Part shown: positions 34,830 through 43,577 of the stretch, piece by piece
How positions within the stretch are numbered: the first letter of the stretch is position 1
Layout: each line of letters starts with the position of its first letter
Source: Alkalibacterium putridalgicola
Lineage (GTDB): Bacteria > Bacillota > Bacilli > Lactobacillales > Carnobacteriaceae_A
NCBI RefSeq assembly: GCF_900109825.1
Contig: NZ_FOBL01000002.1
Span: 59,784 to 123,783, forward strand
DNA length: 64,000 nt
Direction: 5' to 3'
Program-made: the position numbers and the translations under genes
Notes under the pieces: generated by a model
What the model saw: the letters and a program-made list of their open reading frames with translations, nothing else
What the model was told of the DNA's origin: nothing
Database searches by the model: none

Positions 34830-35573
34830 ATGGAAGAAGAAATCAGCTTAGTCGAGTTGTTCGACATTGTAAAGAAAAGAATGGCATGGATCGTGAATGC
34901 TACATTACTTGGCGTTCTATTAGCAGCGCTTTACACGTTTTTTATTGCAGTACCTGAATACAGTTCAACTACGCAGTTACTCGTAAACCGTACGCAACAG
35001 ACCGAGGTCATTCAGCAGTCTGATATCAACACGAATGTACAATTAATTAATACATATAAAGATATCCTTAAAGGTCCAGTCATTCTGGATGAAGTAAGAG
35101 AAGATTTAGAGTTAGAGTTAACACACTCTGCCTTATCAAATAAAATATCCATTTCCAGCGAAAACAACTCTCAGGTATTTTCTATTCGAGTAACAGACAC
35201 GAATCCTTATGATGCTGCAACGATCGCAAATACAACAGCGTCTGTTTTCCAGGATAACCTGGATGAGATCATGAATGTCGATAACGTAACAGTGATCTCT
35301 GAAGGAACACCAAACATTACACCTATCTCTCCCAATAATGTTTTGAATATAGCCATTGGTTTAGTACTAGGTGGAATGATTGGCGTTGGATTAGCATTCT
35401 TATTCGAATTTCTGGATAACACTGTTAAAGATGAGAAGTTTATCGTTGAAGAACTTGGATGGACAAGCTTGGGACGTATTTCAGAAATGACACCAGATGA
35501 ATTGAGATCTGACGGCAGACAGGCATTACCGCAGCGATCAACAGAGTCTAGAAGCGCTCGTTCGCGTGTGTAG
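34830..35573 (+). CDS. cpsC: Capsule chain-length/kinase-modulator protein (CpsC/Wzd)
   Basis: This 247-residue membrane adaptor of the polysaccharide co-polymerase family has helix 1 at ~18-40, an extracytoplasmic domain (~41-170) and helix 2 at ~173-195 with the proline-containing approach ISPNNVLNIAIG. The C-terminal cytoplasmic tail activates the partner kinase CpsD. The N-terminal EEEISLVELFDIVKKR is typical. AGGAGGATCTA precedes ATG. It begins the regulatory cassette cpsC-cpsD-cpsB. Confidence 0.92.
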   Translation: MEEEISLVELFDIVKKRMAWIVNATLLGVLLAALYTFFIAVPEYSSTTQLLVNRTQQTEVIQQSDINTNVQLINTYKDILKGPVILDEVREDLELELTHSALSNKISISSENNSQVFSIRVTDTNPYDAATIANTTASVFQDNLDEIMNVDNVTVISEGTPNITPISPNNVLNIAIGLVLGGMIGVGLAFLFEFLDNTVKDEKFIVEELGWTSLGRISEMTPDELRSDGRQALPQRSTESRSARSRV

Positions 35574-35587
35574 GAGGGGAGTTAATC

Positions 35588-36289
35588 ATGTTATTTAAAC
35601 GAAAAAAAGAAATGAATAATACAGAACGTCCTGGACTGGTCGTTGTAAACAAGCCCTCATCGGTCGTTTCTGAACAGTTCCGGACAATACGTACAAATAT
35701 CCAGTTTTCGATGATTGATGAAACGATTAAAACAGTTGTCGTGACATCTGCAGGACCAAGTTCTGGCAAATCAACGATCGCAGCAAATCTAGCCGCAACC
35801 TTTGCCTCAGAAGATAAACGGGTTTTGCTGGTAGATGCTGACTTAAGAAAGCCTACGGTACATAAAACATTTAAAGTACGTAACACAGATGGGTTGACCA
35901 CTCTGTTGACGGATAAATTGACACATGTAGAAGATGTTGTCTACCGTACGCACACTGATGGTTTATATATTTTAACGAGTGGTGCGATTCCACCTAATCC
36001 GGCTGAACTCTTATCTTCCAAACGGATGGAAGAAGTGAAGCAGCAGATGCTCGATTATTTTGATATGATCATCTTTGACATGCCGCCTGTCCTAGCGGTA
36101 ACGGATGCTCAAGTCATGTCAACAAAAACAGATGGTGTCCTCTTTGTTATTCCTCAGGGGCAGGCAAGTAAAGAGGAAGTCCACAAAGCAAAAGACTTGC
36201 TTGAAAAAGTAAAAGCGAATGTCTTGGGGGCTGTACTCAACCGCGTAGATAAATCTGACGACAGCTATTATTACTATTACGGTGAATAA
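35588..36289 (+). CDS. cpsD: Bacterial tyrosine kinase (CpsD/Wze)
   Basis: This 233-residue cytoplasmic BY-kinase has SEQFRTIRTNI (28-38), Walker A SAGPSSGKST with K61, Walker A' LLVDADLRKP (~80), Walker B MIIFDMPPV and a C-terminal tyrosine cluster Y227-Y231, the autophosphorylation sites. With CpsC it makes a phosphorylation cycle that controls polymer length and export. It lies 14 bases after cpsC with AGGAGGGGAG upstream. The whole signature is intact, in contrast to the kinase-like tail at 14106. Confidence 0.95.
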   Translation: MLFKRKKEMNNTERPGLVVVNKPSSVVSEQFRTIRTNIQFSMIDETIKTVVVTSAGPSSGKSTIAANLAATFASEDKRVLLVDADLRKPTVHKTFKVRNTDGLTTLLTDKLTHVEDVVYRTHTDGLYILTSGAIPPNPAELLSSKRMEEVKQQMLDYFDMIIFDMPPVLAVTDAQVMSTKTDGVLFVIPQGQASKEEVHKAKDLLEKVKANVLGAVLNRVDKSDDSYYYYYGE

Positions 36290-36316
36290 AATAGAAGTAT
36301 GTGGGGAGTGCTAGCT

Positions 36317-37087
36317 ATGTTTGATTTACATTGCCATATATTACCCGGTATCGATGATGGGGCGAAGACAACGGATGATTCCATCGCCATGGCTGAAGCT
36401 GCCGTAGAAGAAGGTATCACACACATCTTAGCCACGCCTCATCACATGAACCGCAGTTGGATGAACGACAAGCAGAAGGTGATGCCTTTAGTCAAAGAAC
36501 TGCAGGCCGAACTTGACCGTCGTCACATCGACTTGACTATTTTTCCTGGTCAAGAAGTCAGGCTGTACGGTGAGATCTTAAAAGACATGGAAGATAATAA
36601 AATCCTTTTCGTGGATGAACAGAAACAATACGTGTTGATCGAGTTCCCGACTGAAACAGTTCCGACTTATGCAGAACGTCTTTTTTACGACCTGCAGAAT
36701 CAGGGTAAGACACCGATCATCGTTCATCCTGAACGTAATCATGAACTTGTCGAACACCCTAATCGTTTGAAGAACTTGGTCGATAAGGGTGCTCTTGCAC
36801 AGTTGACAGCAGCCAGCTACACAGGTGGATTCGGAAAGAAAATCGAAAAACTTTCCAAACAATTGATCGAAGCGAATCTAGTCCATTTTATTGCCTCGGA
36901 TGCACATAACACGACAAACAGAACCTTTCATATGAAAGAAGCGTATGACCTGCTGGCAAAAGATTATGGACGCAGTAAACGCCATGAGTTTCACCAGGCG
37001 ACGAAAGATTTACTCAATGGTGACCAAGTCATCCCAGCAGATACATCTAGCATCAAAAAATCATTTTTATCGAAGTGGTTCAACTAG
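36317..37087 (+). CDS. cpsB: PHP-type tyrosine-protein phosphatase (CpsB/Wzh)
   Basis: This 256-residue metal-dependent phosphatase dephosphorylates CpsD. PHP metal ligands are seen in FDLHCHILPGIDDG (2-15), TPHH (~42-45), GQEV, VHPERN (~135) and ASDAHN (~195). The start is ATG 36317 with GGGGAG upstream; an earlier ATG at 36299 has no site. It completes the phosphoregulatory trio and is followed by the dehydratase gene, which is probably in the same operon. Confidence 0.93.
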   Translation: MFDLHCHILPGIDDGAKTTDDSIAMAEAAVEEGITHILATPHHMNRSWMNDKQKVMPLVKELQAELDRRHIDLTIFPGQEVRLYGEILKDMEDNKILFVDEQKQYVLIEFPTETVPTYAERLFYDLQNQGKTPIIVHPERNHELVEHPNRLKNLVDKGALAQLTAASYTGGFGKKIEKLSKQLIEANLVHFIASDAHNTTNRTFHMKEAYDLLAKDYGRSKRHEFHQATKDLLNGDQVIPADTSSIKKSFLSKWFN

Positions 37088-37117
37088 TATAAATTAAACA
37101 TAGGAGTGGAAACAGAC

Positions 37118-38974
37118 ATGAATCGGACAATGAAACGCATCACATTAATCACACTGGACTTGACGGTCTTTTATCTGACGGCTCTCTTTTCCTATTTGTT
37201 CCTGAGTCCGCTCGTTGGCCTGGATGCACAGCCGATGGTCACGTCCCTGCTGGTAAGCACAGGGGTCTACATAGCACTATCTTTTTACTTTAGACTTTTT
37301 GATAAAATCAACCGCTATACTAGTATCAAAGAAACGATCGTGCATGCCTTAGTCGTGACCTTTGCCTTTGTGGTCAGTGATATCGTCACGATGCTCTTTG
37401 CACCGCTCAGCATGCGTTTCCTCTTCTTGTGGTATCTTCTAGCAGTCATGATCATCCCGGCAAGCCGTGTCGGTTGGCGGATCATTATGGAACACCGTAT
37501 GAAGAAAGAAAAGCTGAATGGAAATAAAGACGTCACGAAACTTCGTACCTTGATTGTCGGTGCGGGCGAGGGCGGCGGACTTTTCATCCGAAACCTTCAG
37601 CACGATCCGGCTATTGAATTCGTTGGTATTGTGGACGACGACGACAATAAGAAAAATACCACCGTATTCGGCGTGCCGGTACTTGGGAAGACTAAAGATA
37701 TCGAAAAACTGATCGATACCTATGATGTCGACCAGGTGACGATCGCTATCCCGTCAATTTCTTCTAAAAACTTAGAACGTATCGTCTCTTATTGTAACGA
37801 GACAGACATCAAAGTAAACCAGATGCCCTCAGTGGAAGATATGGTTCAAGGCACGTATGAAGTCAATGAATTCAAAGAGATCGATGTCACCGACTTACTT
37901 GGTCGTGACGAAGTGAAACTGGATATGGAAAAAATCGCGACCCAGCTATCCGGTCAAACGATTCTCGTTTCTGGAGCTGGCGGATCGATCGGTTCGGAAA
38001 TTTGCCGTCAAATTATTCGTTTCTCACCTAAGCGAATCCTTTTATTAGGACACGGAGAAAATTCCATCTACTTGATCAACCGAGAACTGAAGCCTTTCGC
38101 GGATAAGAACGAGATCGATCTAGTTCCTGTTATCGCAGACATTCAGGACCGTGACCGTATTTTTAAAATCATGGCTCAGTACAAACCGGACCGCGTCTAT
38201 CATGCGGCCGCGCACAAGCATGTCCCTCTGATGGAGTATAATCCAACAGAGGCCGTTAAGAACAACGTTTACGGAACGAAGAATATGGCTGAAGGGGCTA
38301 AGGCAGCCGGCGTCCAGAGTTTTGTTATGGTTTCAACGGACAAGGCCGTTAACCCGCCGAACGTCATGGGCGCAACGAAACGAATTGCAGAAATGATCGT
38401 GACTGGACTGAATGAAGAAGGTAAAACCAACTTCGTAGCTGTACGTTTCGGTAACGTCCTAGGCAGTCGTGGTAGTGTGATCCCCGTCTTCAAAGATCAG
38501 ATCAAAAAAGGCGGTCCGATAACAGTCACAGACTTCCGTATGACCCGTTACTTCATGACGATCCCAGAAGCCAGCCGTTTAGTGCTCCAAGCAGGATCAT
38601 TAGCTCGTGGAGGAGAAATCTTCGTCTTAGACATGGGTGAACCCGTCAAAATCGTTGATTTAGCAAAGCAGATGATTCAACTCAGTGGAGCGAAGAATAA
38701 AGACATCAAGATCACGGAATCGGGTATCCGTCCCGGTGAGAAACTTTATGAAGAACTTTTAAGTAAGAGCGAGAACACGAGAAAACAAGTCTATGAGAAA
38801 ATATTTATTGGTAAAGTCACTAATACACCGCTTAATGATGTTCTGAATTTTGTTAGACGATTAGAACGACTTTCTGACGAAGAACTGAAAGAACAGCTAG
38901 TGGCGTTCGCTAATAATAAGATCAAACTTGAAGAACCAGAAACAAACGAAGAAACTGAAATGGTCTATGCGTAA
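37118..38974 (+). CDS. Membrane UDP-GlcNAc 4,6-dehydratase (PglF/CapD/EpsC type)
   Basis: This 618-residue enzyme has four N-terminal helices (~10-120), a first nucleotide-binding segment (LIVGAGEGGG ~143) and a large SDR domain from ~275 (VSGAGGSIGSEICRQI). The catalytic region STDKAVNPPNVMGATKR has Met in place of the usual Tyr, as in PglF/FlaA1-like dehydratases. It forms UDP-4-keto-6-deoxy-GlcNAc. The following aminotransferase, sugar transferase and acetyltransferase genes make UDP-diacetylbacillosamine the likely product. ATG 37118 with TAGGAGTGG is used. Known homologues in Gram-positive capsule loci (EpsC) may instead lead to other 6-deoxy sugars. Confidence 0.92.
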   Translation: MNRTMKRITLITLDLTVFYLTALFSYLFLSPLVGLDAQPMVTSLLVSTGVYIALSFYFRLFDKINRYTSIKETIVHALVVTFAFVVSDIVTMLFAPLSMRFLFLWYLLAVMIIPASRVGWRIIMEHRMKKEKLNGNKDVTKLRTLIVGAGEGGGLFIRNLQHDPAIEFVGIVDDDDNKKNTTVFGVPVLGKTKDIEKLIDTYDVDQVTIAIPSISSKNLERIVSYCNETDIKVNQMPSVEDMVQGTYEVNEFKEIDVTDLLGRDEVKLDMEKIATQLSGQTILVSGAGGSIGSEICRQIIRFSPKRILLLGHGENSIYLINRELKPFADKNEIDLVPVIADIQDRDRIFKIMAQYKPDRVYHAAAHKHVPLMEYNPTEAVKNNVYGTKNMAEGAKAAGVQSFVMVSTDKAVNPPNVMGATKRIAEMIVTGLNEEGKTNFVAVRFGNVLGSRGSVIPVFKDQIKKGGPITVTDFRMTRYFMTIPEASRLVLQAGSLARGGEIFVLDMGEPVKIVDLAKQMIQLSGAKNKDIKITESGIRPGEKLYEELLSKSENTRKQVYEKIFIGKVTNTPLNDVLNFVRRLERLSDEELKEQLVAFANNKIKLEEPETNEETEMVYA

Positions 38975-39069
38975 GGGTAATGGCTTTGACTACGCTAAGT
39001 AGTTGGGGCCATTCTATACATAGTGATATAGATAATAGTAAAACACATACTTAAGGCAGGGTGACGAAT

Positions 39070-40194
39070 ATGACAGCAGAAAATAAAAAAATCTGGTTAG
39101 CTTCTCCACATATGAGTAAAGAAGGCTACGAGCAGCAATATGTGCAAGAAGCTTTTGATACGAACTGGGTTGCACCATTAGGACCCAATGTAAATAAATT
39201 TGAAAATGAGCTGGCTGAAAAAGTAGGTTCTAAACATGCAGCAGCACTTATTTCTGGCACAGGCGCTATTCATTTAGCATTAAAAGCAGCGGGCGTAGGA
39301 GAAGGAGATATCGTTTTATGTCCAACCCTTACATTTTCTGCGTCTGCCAATCCAATCATTTATCAGAATGCTACACCAGTATTCATTGATAGTAATTATG
39401 AAACATGGAACATGGATACTAATGCTTTGAAAGAAGCTTTTGAAAAATACGGTGAGCGCGTTAAAGCTGTAATCGTGGTTCATTTATATGGATTTTCTGC
39501 AGATATGGATAAGATCATGGAGATTTGCGATCAGCATAATGTTCCAGTCATAGAGGACGCTGCGGAATCTCTAGGGGCTTATTACAAAGGCAAACACACA
39601 GGAACGTTCGGAAAGTATGGAATATTTTCATTCAACGGAAATAAAATCATTACAACATCCGGGGGCGGCATGCTGGTCTCTGATGATGAAGAAAAAATTG
39701 ATAAGGTAAGATTCTGGTCGACTCAATCGCGAGATACAGCGAGACATTACCAGCACAGTGAACTTGGCTTTAATTACCGCATGAGTAATGTGGTAGCCGG
39801 AATCGGTAGAGGTCAGCTGAAAGTACTTGACCGTAGAGTGGCTAAAAAGAAGTACATCTTTGATTATTACAAAAAAGAGTTAGGTGACTTAGATGGTGTA
39901 GAGTTTATGCCTGTCAATGACTGGAATGAACCTAACTTTTGGTTAAGTGTCATGACTTTAAATGGTGAAGTCAGACCTATAGATGTCATGGAAGCACTTG
40001 AAAAAGAAAACATTGAATCCAGACCCGTATGGAAACCGATGCACATGCAACCGTTCTTTGAAGAGTATGATTATGTTGGATCAGACGTAAGTGAAAAGCT
40101 TTATGAGGATGGTGTCTGCTTACCTTCAGATACTAAAATGACAGATGAAGATCTCGAGAGAATTTGTGAGATCATTAAGGGATTGTGGATGTAA
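39070..40194 (+). CDS. DegT/DnrJ/EryC1 aminotransferase (PglE-like)
   Basis: This 374-residue PLP-dependent sugar aminotransferase has the PLP lysine at K192 in SFNGNKIITTSGGG, the cofactor aspartate in IEDAAESLGAYYKGK (~158-172), and ISGTGAIHLAL (~61-71) binding the phosphate. LGFNYRMSN is also conserved. Its place after a 4,6-dehydratase points to amination of UDP-4-keto-6-deoxy-GlcNAc at C4. ATG 39070 follows GGCAGGGTGACG; the next gene starts two bases after this stop. PglE-type is favoured by context; a perosamine-synthase-like role is the main alternative. Confidence 0.9.
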   Translation: MTAENKKIWLASPHMSKEGYEQQYVQEAFDTNWVAPLGPNVNKFENELAEKVGSKHAAALISGTGAIHLALKAAGVGEGDIVLCPTLTFSASANPIIYQNATPVFIDSNYETWNMDTNALKEAFEKYGERVKAVIVVHLYGFSADMDKIMEICDQHNVPVIEDAAESLGAYYKGKHTGTFGKYGIFSFNGNKIITTSGGGMLVSDDEEKIDKVRFWSTQSRDTARHYQHSELGFNYRMSNVVAGIGRGQLKVLDRRVAKKKYIFDYYKKELGDLDGVEFMPVNDWNEPNFWLSVMTLNGEVRPIDVMEALEKENIESRPVWKPMHMQPFFEEYDYVGSDVSEKLYEDGVCLPSDTKMTDEDLERICEIIKGLWM

Positions 40195-40195
40195 T

Positions 40196-40846
40196 ATGGG
40201 AGAAAATATCAAAGTGAACAAAGGCGTATATAGGAAATTTATAAAAAGACCGATGGATTTAATTTTATCTTTAGCTTCAGTAACGGCTTTATCTCCTGTA
40301 TTACTAGTTGTAGCTATATTAGTAAGAGTTAAACTAGGCAGTCCTGTACTATTTAAACAAAAAAGGCCTGGCCTCAATGAGAAGATTTTTACAATGTATA
40401 AATTTAGAACCATGACCGATGAAACAGACGAGAAGGGTGACTTATTACCGGATTCTGTAAGAATGACAAGTTTTGGTAAAACACTCAGAGCAACATCACT
40501 AGATGAACTTCCAGAGTTGTTCAATATAATAAAAGGTGACATGAGCATTGTAGGGCCAAGACCCTTACTGATTCAATATTTGGAGCTTTATAATAATCAT
40601 CAAAAGAGGCGGCATGAGGTGAGACCTGGTTTGTCTGGCCATGCCCAAGTGAACGGCCGCAATGAAATAAGCTGGGAAGAGAAATTCAAGTTAGATGTTG
40701 AGTATGTCGATAACGTTAGTTTCATTGACGATTGTCGGATCATTCGATTAACTTTAAAAAAAGTCTTTGTTAAAGAGGGGATCAGTTCAGATACTTCTGT
40801 TACAATGGAAAAGTTTGAAGGCACTGATGAAGCATATAATAACTAG
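40196..40846 (+). CDS. Initiating sugar-1-phosphate transferase (PglC-like)
   Basis: This 216-residue monotopic phosphoglycosyl transferase has a single N-terminal membrane helix (~20-42), then KQKRPGLNEKIF, MYKFRTM, SLDELPELFNIIKGDMS, VGPRP and RPGLSGHAQVNGRN. The short form without the WbaP N-terminal domains is that of PglC, EpsL and related enzymes, which transfer diNAcBac-1-phosphate or similar sugars to undecaprenyl phosphate. It starts 2 bases after the aminotransferase stop and lies between PglE- and PglD-like genes. It is the second initiating transferase in the window, besides 12715. Confidence 0.92.
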   Translation: MGENIKVNKGVYRKFIKRPMDLILSLASVTALSPVLLVVAILVRVKLGSPVLFKQKRPGLNEKIFTMYKFRTMTDETDEKGDLLPDSVRMTSFGKTLRATSLDELPELFNIIKGDMSIVGPRPLLIQYLELYNNHQKRRHEVRPGLSGHAQVNGRNEISWEEKFKLDVEYVDNVSFIDDCRIIRLTLKKVFVKEGISSDTSVTMEKFEGTDEAYNN

Positions 40847-40872
40847 TTGTTTAGGAAGGACGTTTACCGATA

Positions 40873-41496
40873 ATGAAAAATAAACTATTGATTATTGGTG
40901 CAAGCGGGCACGGAAAAGTTATCGCAGACATTGCATTGAAACTAAATAGATGGACGAGCATTGCATTTCTAGATGATGATGCGACAAAGAATATGTCTAT
41001 GGGACTGAACGTCATTGGTAAGACAAAAGATGCTTTAAAGTATAAGGATATAGCTGATTTTTTCGTAGCTATCGGAGATAATGCAACAAGAAAAAAGGTT
41101 CAAGAAATGTTAGTCAAAGAAGGGTTATCGATAGCCACACTCATTCATCCAAATGCCTCAATTGGTACGGATGTTGAGATTGAAATAGGTTCTGCAGTGA
41201 TGGCGGGCGTAGTGATTAATAGCTCAACGCGTATAGGTAAAGGATGTATCATCAATACAAGTTCCAACATCGATCACGATAATATAATCGAGGAATTTGT
41301 ACACATTTCTCCCAGAGTAAGTCTCGCTGGTACTGTAAAAGTGGGCAAGAATAATTGGATAGGTACAGGTAGTGTAGTGAGCAATAATATTTCAATCTGC
41401 TCTGGCTGTCAAATCGGAGCGGGAGCATTAGTTATAAATGATATTACAGAGCCTGGAACGTATTTTGGTGTGCCAGCAAAGAGAATCAATCTTTAA
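40873..41496 (+). CDS. Sugar O/N-acetyltransferase, left-handed beta-helix (PglD/NeuD-like)
   Basis: This 207-residue enzyme has an N-terminal Rossmann-like part (LIIGASGHGKVIADIA, 5-20) followed by hexapeptide repeats forming a left-handed beta-helix (~90-190), with the probable catalytic His in NTSSNIDHDN (~136-138). The end GTYFGVPAKRI is typical. PglD homologues acetylate the C4 amino group of UDP-4-amino-6-deoxy-GlcNAc, which fits the preceding genes. AGGAAGGACG lies upstream of ATG. It completes the four-gene cassette 37118-41496. Confidence 0.9.
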   Translation: MKNKLLIIGASGHGKVIADIALKLNRWTSIAFLDDDATKNMSMGLNVIGKTKDALKYKDIADFFVAIGDNATRKKVQEMLVKEGLSIATLIHPNASIGTDVEIEIGSAVMAGVVINSSTRIGKGCIINTSSNIDHDNIIEEFVHISPRVSLAGTVKVGKNNWIGTGSVVSNNISICSGCQIGAGALVINDITEPGTYFGVPAKRINL

Positions 41497-41514
41497 ATAT
41501 GAGGAGAATAGTGA

Positions 41515-42681
41515 ATGAACTTGTTTTTTAAACTATTATTTTATATTAGTGCCTTTATAATTTATTGGGCAATGATAGGATACCAATCATCATTAAAATA
41601 CATTGGTAAGATTTATAAATCCAGAAAGCTACAGAAAGATTATAATCATCAACCGAAAGTTACAGTTATGGTTGTAGCTCATAATGAAGAAAAAGTAATA
41701 CTAGAAAAACTTCATAATATCATAGAACTTGATTACCCTAAAGAGAAGATTGAATTTTTAATATCATCAGATAATAGCACTGATAAAACTAATGAAATTG
41801 TAAAGAATTTTATAGCCAGTCATTCTGAATATAATATAAGACTTTATGAAGTTAAAGCCCGTATGGGGAAAACTAATGCACAGAATGAAGCACAAAAAAC
41901 AGTAGTGACCGAGTATCTTGTGATGACAGATGCAAATTCAATGATGGATACGAATGCAGTTAAAGAGTTGATGGCTGCTTTTACATCGGATGATATTGTA
42001 TATGTTTCTGGACAGCTTTCAATTGTGAATCAGAAAGCAAGTGACGTAAGTAACGCTGAAGCAAATTACTGGGATAGTGATTTAGCAGCAAGAGAAATTG
42101 AAGGAAGAATACAAACCATTACAGCTGGTAATGGAGCTTTATATGCATGTAGAACAAAAGACTACTATGACTTCAATCCTATTCAATGCCACGATAGTGC
42201 AATGCCTCCGTTGTATGCACTTGAAGGTAAAAGAGCAATAGCGAACCATGATGCAATCGCTTATGAGAAGGCTGGAGAAGTTATAGAAGATGAATTCGGT
42301 CGAAAAGTAAGAATGAACCGGATTATTCTTAAGCATATTATACCTGACATCAGGATACTGAATGTATTCAAGTATGGTTGGTTTTCTTACTTTTATTTTG
42401 GACACAGAACTTGTAGATATTTGCTTTGGATATCACATCTTTTGATTTTAGTATCAAGTGCTCTGCTGATTAGGGAATCGTGGATATATTCAGTTGCATT
42501 TTTAGGGCAAACTCTGTTTTATTTACTAGCACTATTACGTGCAGTTACAAAATCACAAAACAAATATTTAACTTTGATTTACTATTATACAGTTACAATA
42601 ATTGCTCAGTGGGTTGGAGTCTATCGAATATTAACTGGTAAATCCAAACCTTTTTGGGAAAAAGCTGAGAGTACTCGTTGA
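41515..42681 (+). CDS. Membrane glycosyltransferase family 2
   Basis: This 388-residue GT2 has an N-terminal helix (~3-25), a cytoplasmic catalytic domain with VTVMVVAHNEEKVI (~48), SSDNSTDKT (~85-93) and TDANSMMD (~138-145, DxD region), and three C-terminal helices (~300-372). This resembles processive or undecaprenyl-linked GT2 enzymes. GAGGAGAATAG precedes ATG. It follows the bacillosamine cassette by 18 bases and probably adds the second sugar. Confidence 0.87.
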   Translation: MNLFFKLLFYISAFIIYWAMIGYQSSLKYIGKIYKSRKLQKDYNHQPKVTVMVVAHNEEKVILEKLHNIIELDYPKEKIEFLISSDNSTDKTNEIVKNFIASHSEYNIRLYEVKARMGKTNAQNEAQKTVVTEYLVMTDANSMMDTNAVKELMAAFTSDDIVYVSGQLSIVNQKASDVSNAEANYWDSDLAAREIEGRIQTITAGNGALYACRTKDYYDFNPIQCHDSAMPPLYALEGKRAIANHDAIAYEKAGEVIEDEFGRKVRMNRIILKHIIPDIRILNVFKYGWFSYFYFGHRTCRYLLWISHLLILVSSALLIRESWIYSVAFLGQTLFYLLALLRAVTKSQNKYLTLIYYYTVTIIAQWVGVYRILTGKSKPFWEKAESTR

Positions 42682-42788
42682 AGCTTCTTATACTTTAATT
42701 ATATTTAAATTTTATAATACTAGTATGTATAATAGAAGAAACAAGTTAATACAATGATTTTGGGATAGTAAGAAAGGAGTTTCACTGT

Positions 42789-43574
42789 ATGAACATGCAA
42801 GTACTCTTATCTACAATGAATCAAAGAAACTATAATTTACTTAATGAGATGAAGATAAGTTCCGATACGATTGTTGTGAATCAAACTAACGGTAATCAAA
42901 TCGATGAATTCGATTATCAAGGAAATTACATTAAGTGGATAAACGTTACAGGTAAAGGATTAAGTAAAAGTAGAAACATAGCTTTATATAATTCATTTAG
43001 TGAAATTTGTTTACTAGCAGATGATGATTTAGAGTACGTCGATAATTATTCAGAGCTAATTAAGATCCAATTTGAATCACATGCAGAGGCTGATGTTTTA
43101 GTTTTTCAAGTAGAAGGAATTGAAAAAAAATTCAAGAAGTATTCTAGTAATTCTAAAAACATAAATTTTTTTAATAGTATGAAAGTCTCGTCAGTTGAGA
43201 TAGCGTTTAAAAGAAAGAGTATTATCGAGAAAAATATAACATTTAACGAGCTTTTTGGTGCCGGAGCTATCTATTCTATGGGGGAAGAAAACATTTTCTT
43301 AATAGAATGTCTAAAAAAAGGATTAAAGATTAAATATGTTCCTATAAAAATAGCAGATTTACACATTGAAAACTCTTCCTGGTTTGAAGGATTTAATAAG
43401 GACTACTTTATTAGCAGAGGTGCTTCATTTGCTGCAATGGGTAAGAAGATTTCAGTGTTATTAGTTATTCAATTTGCTATAAGAAAAAGAAGTAAATTTA
43501 ATAAACATATGAATTTATTTAATTCGATTAAGTATATGCTAAGAGGAAGAAGAGAATATTTTAAAAACTTTTAA
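42789..43574 (+). CDS. Glycosyltransferase, GT-A type (capsule GT2 variant)
   Basis: This 261-residue protein has an unusual opening (MQVLLSTMNQRNY) but a clear GT-A core: GLSKSRNIAL (~57-66) and the metal site LLADDDLEY (~75-83), as in a group of small capsule transferases. AAAGGAG precedes ATG, and a TATAAT at 42728-42733 may be a local promoter. Base composition is lower in G+C than in the bacillosamine cassette, marking the beginning of the AT-rich part. Copy 2 of the IS1380 family inserted 3 bases after its stop codon. Confidence 0.78.
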   Translation: MNMQVLLSTMNQRNYNLLNEMKISSDTIVVNQTNGNQIDEFDYQGNYIKWINVTGKGLSKSRNIALYNSFSEICLLADDDLEYVDNYSELIKIQFESHAEADVLVFQVEGIEKKFKKYSSNSKNINFFNSMKVSSVEIAFKRKSIIEKNITFNELFGAGAIYSMGEENIFLIECLKKGLKIKYVPIKIADLHIENSSWFEGFNKDYFISRGASFAAMGKKISVLLVIQFAIRKRSKFNKHMNLFNSIKYMLRGRREYFKNF

Positions 43575-43577
43575 TAA

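Noticed and set aside
40126..40548. 140-codon minus-strand frame
   Set aside because: It is opposite the end of the aminotransferase gene and the PglC-like gene, both strongly supported.
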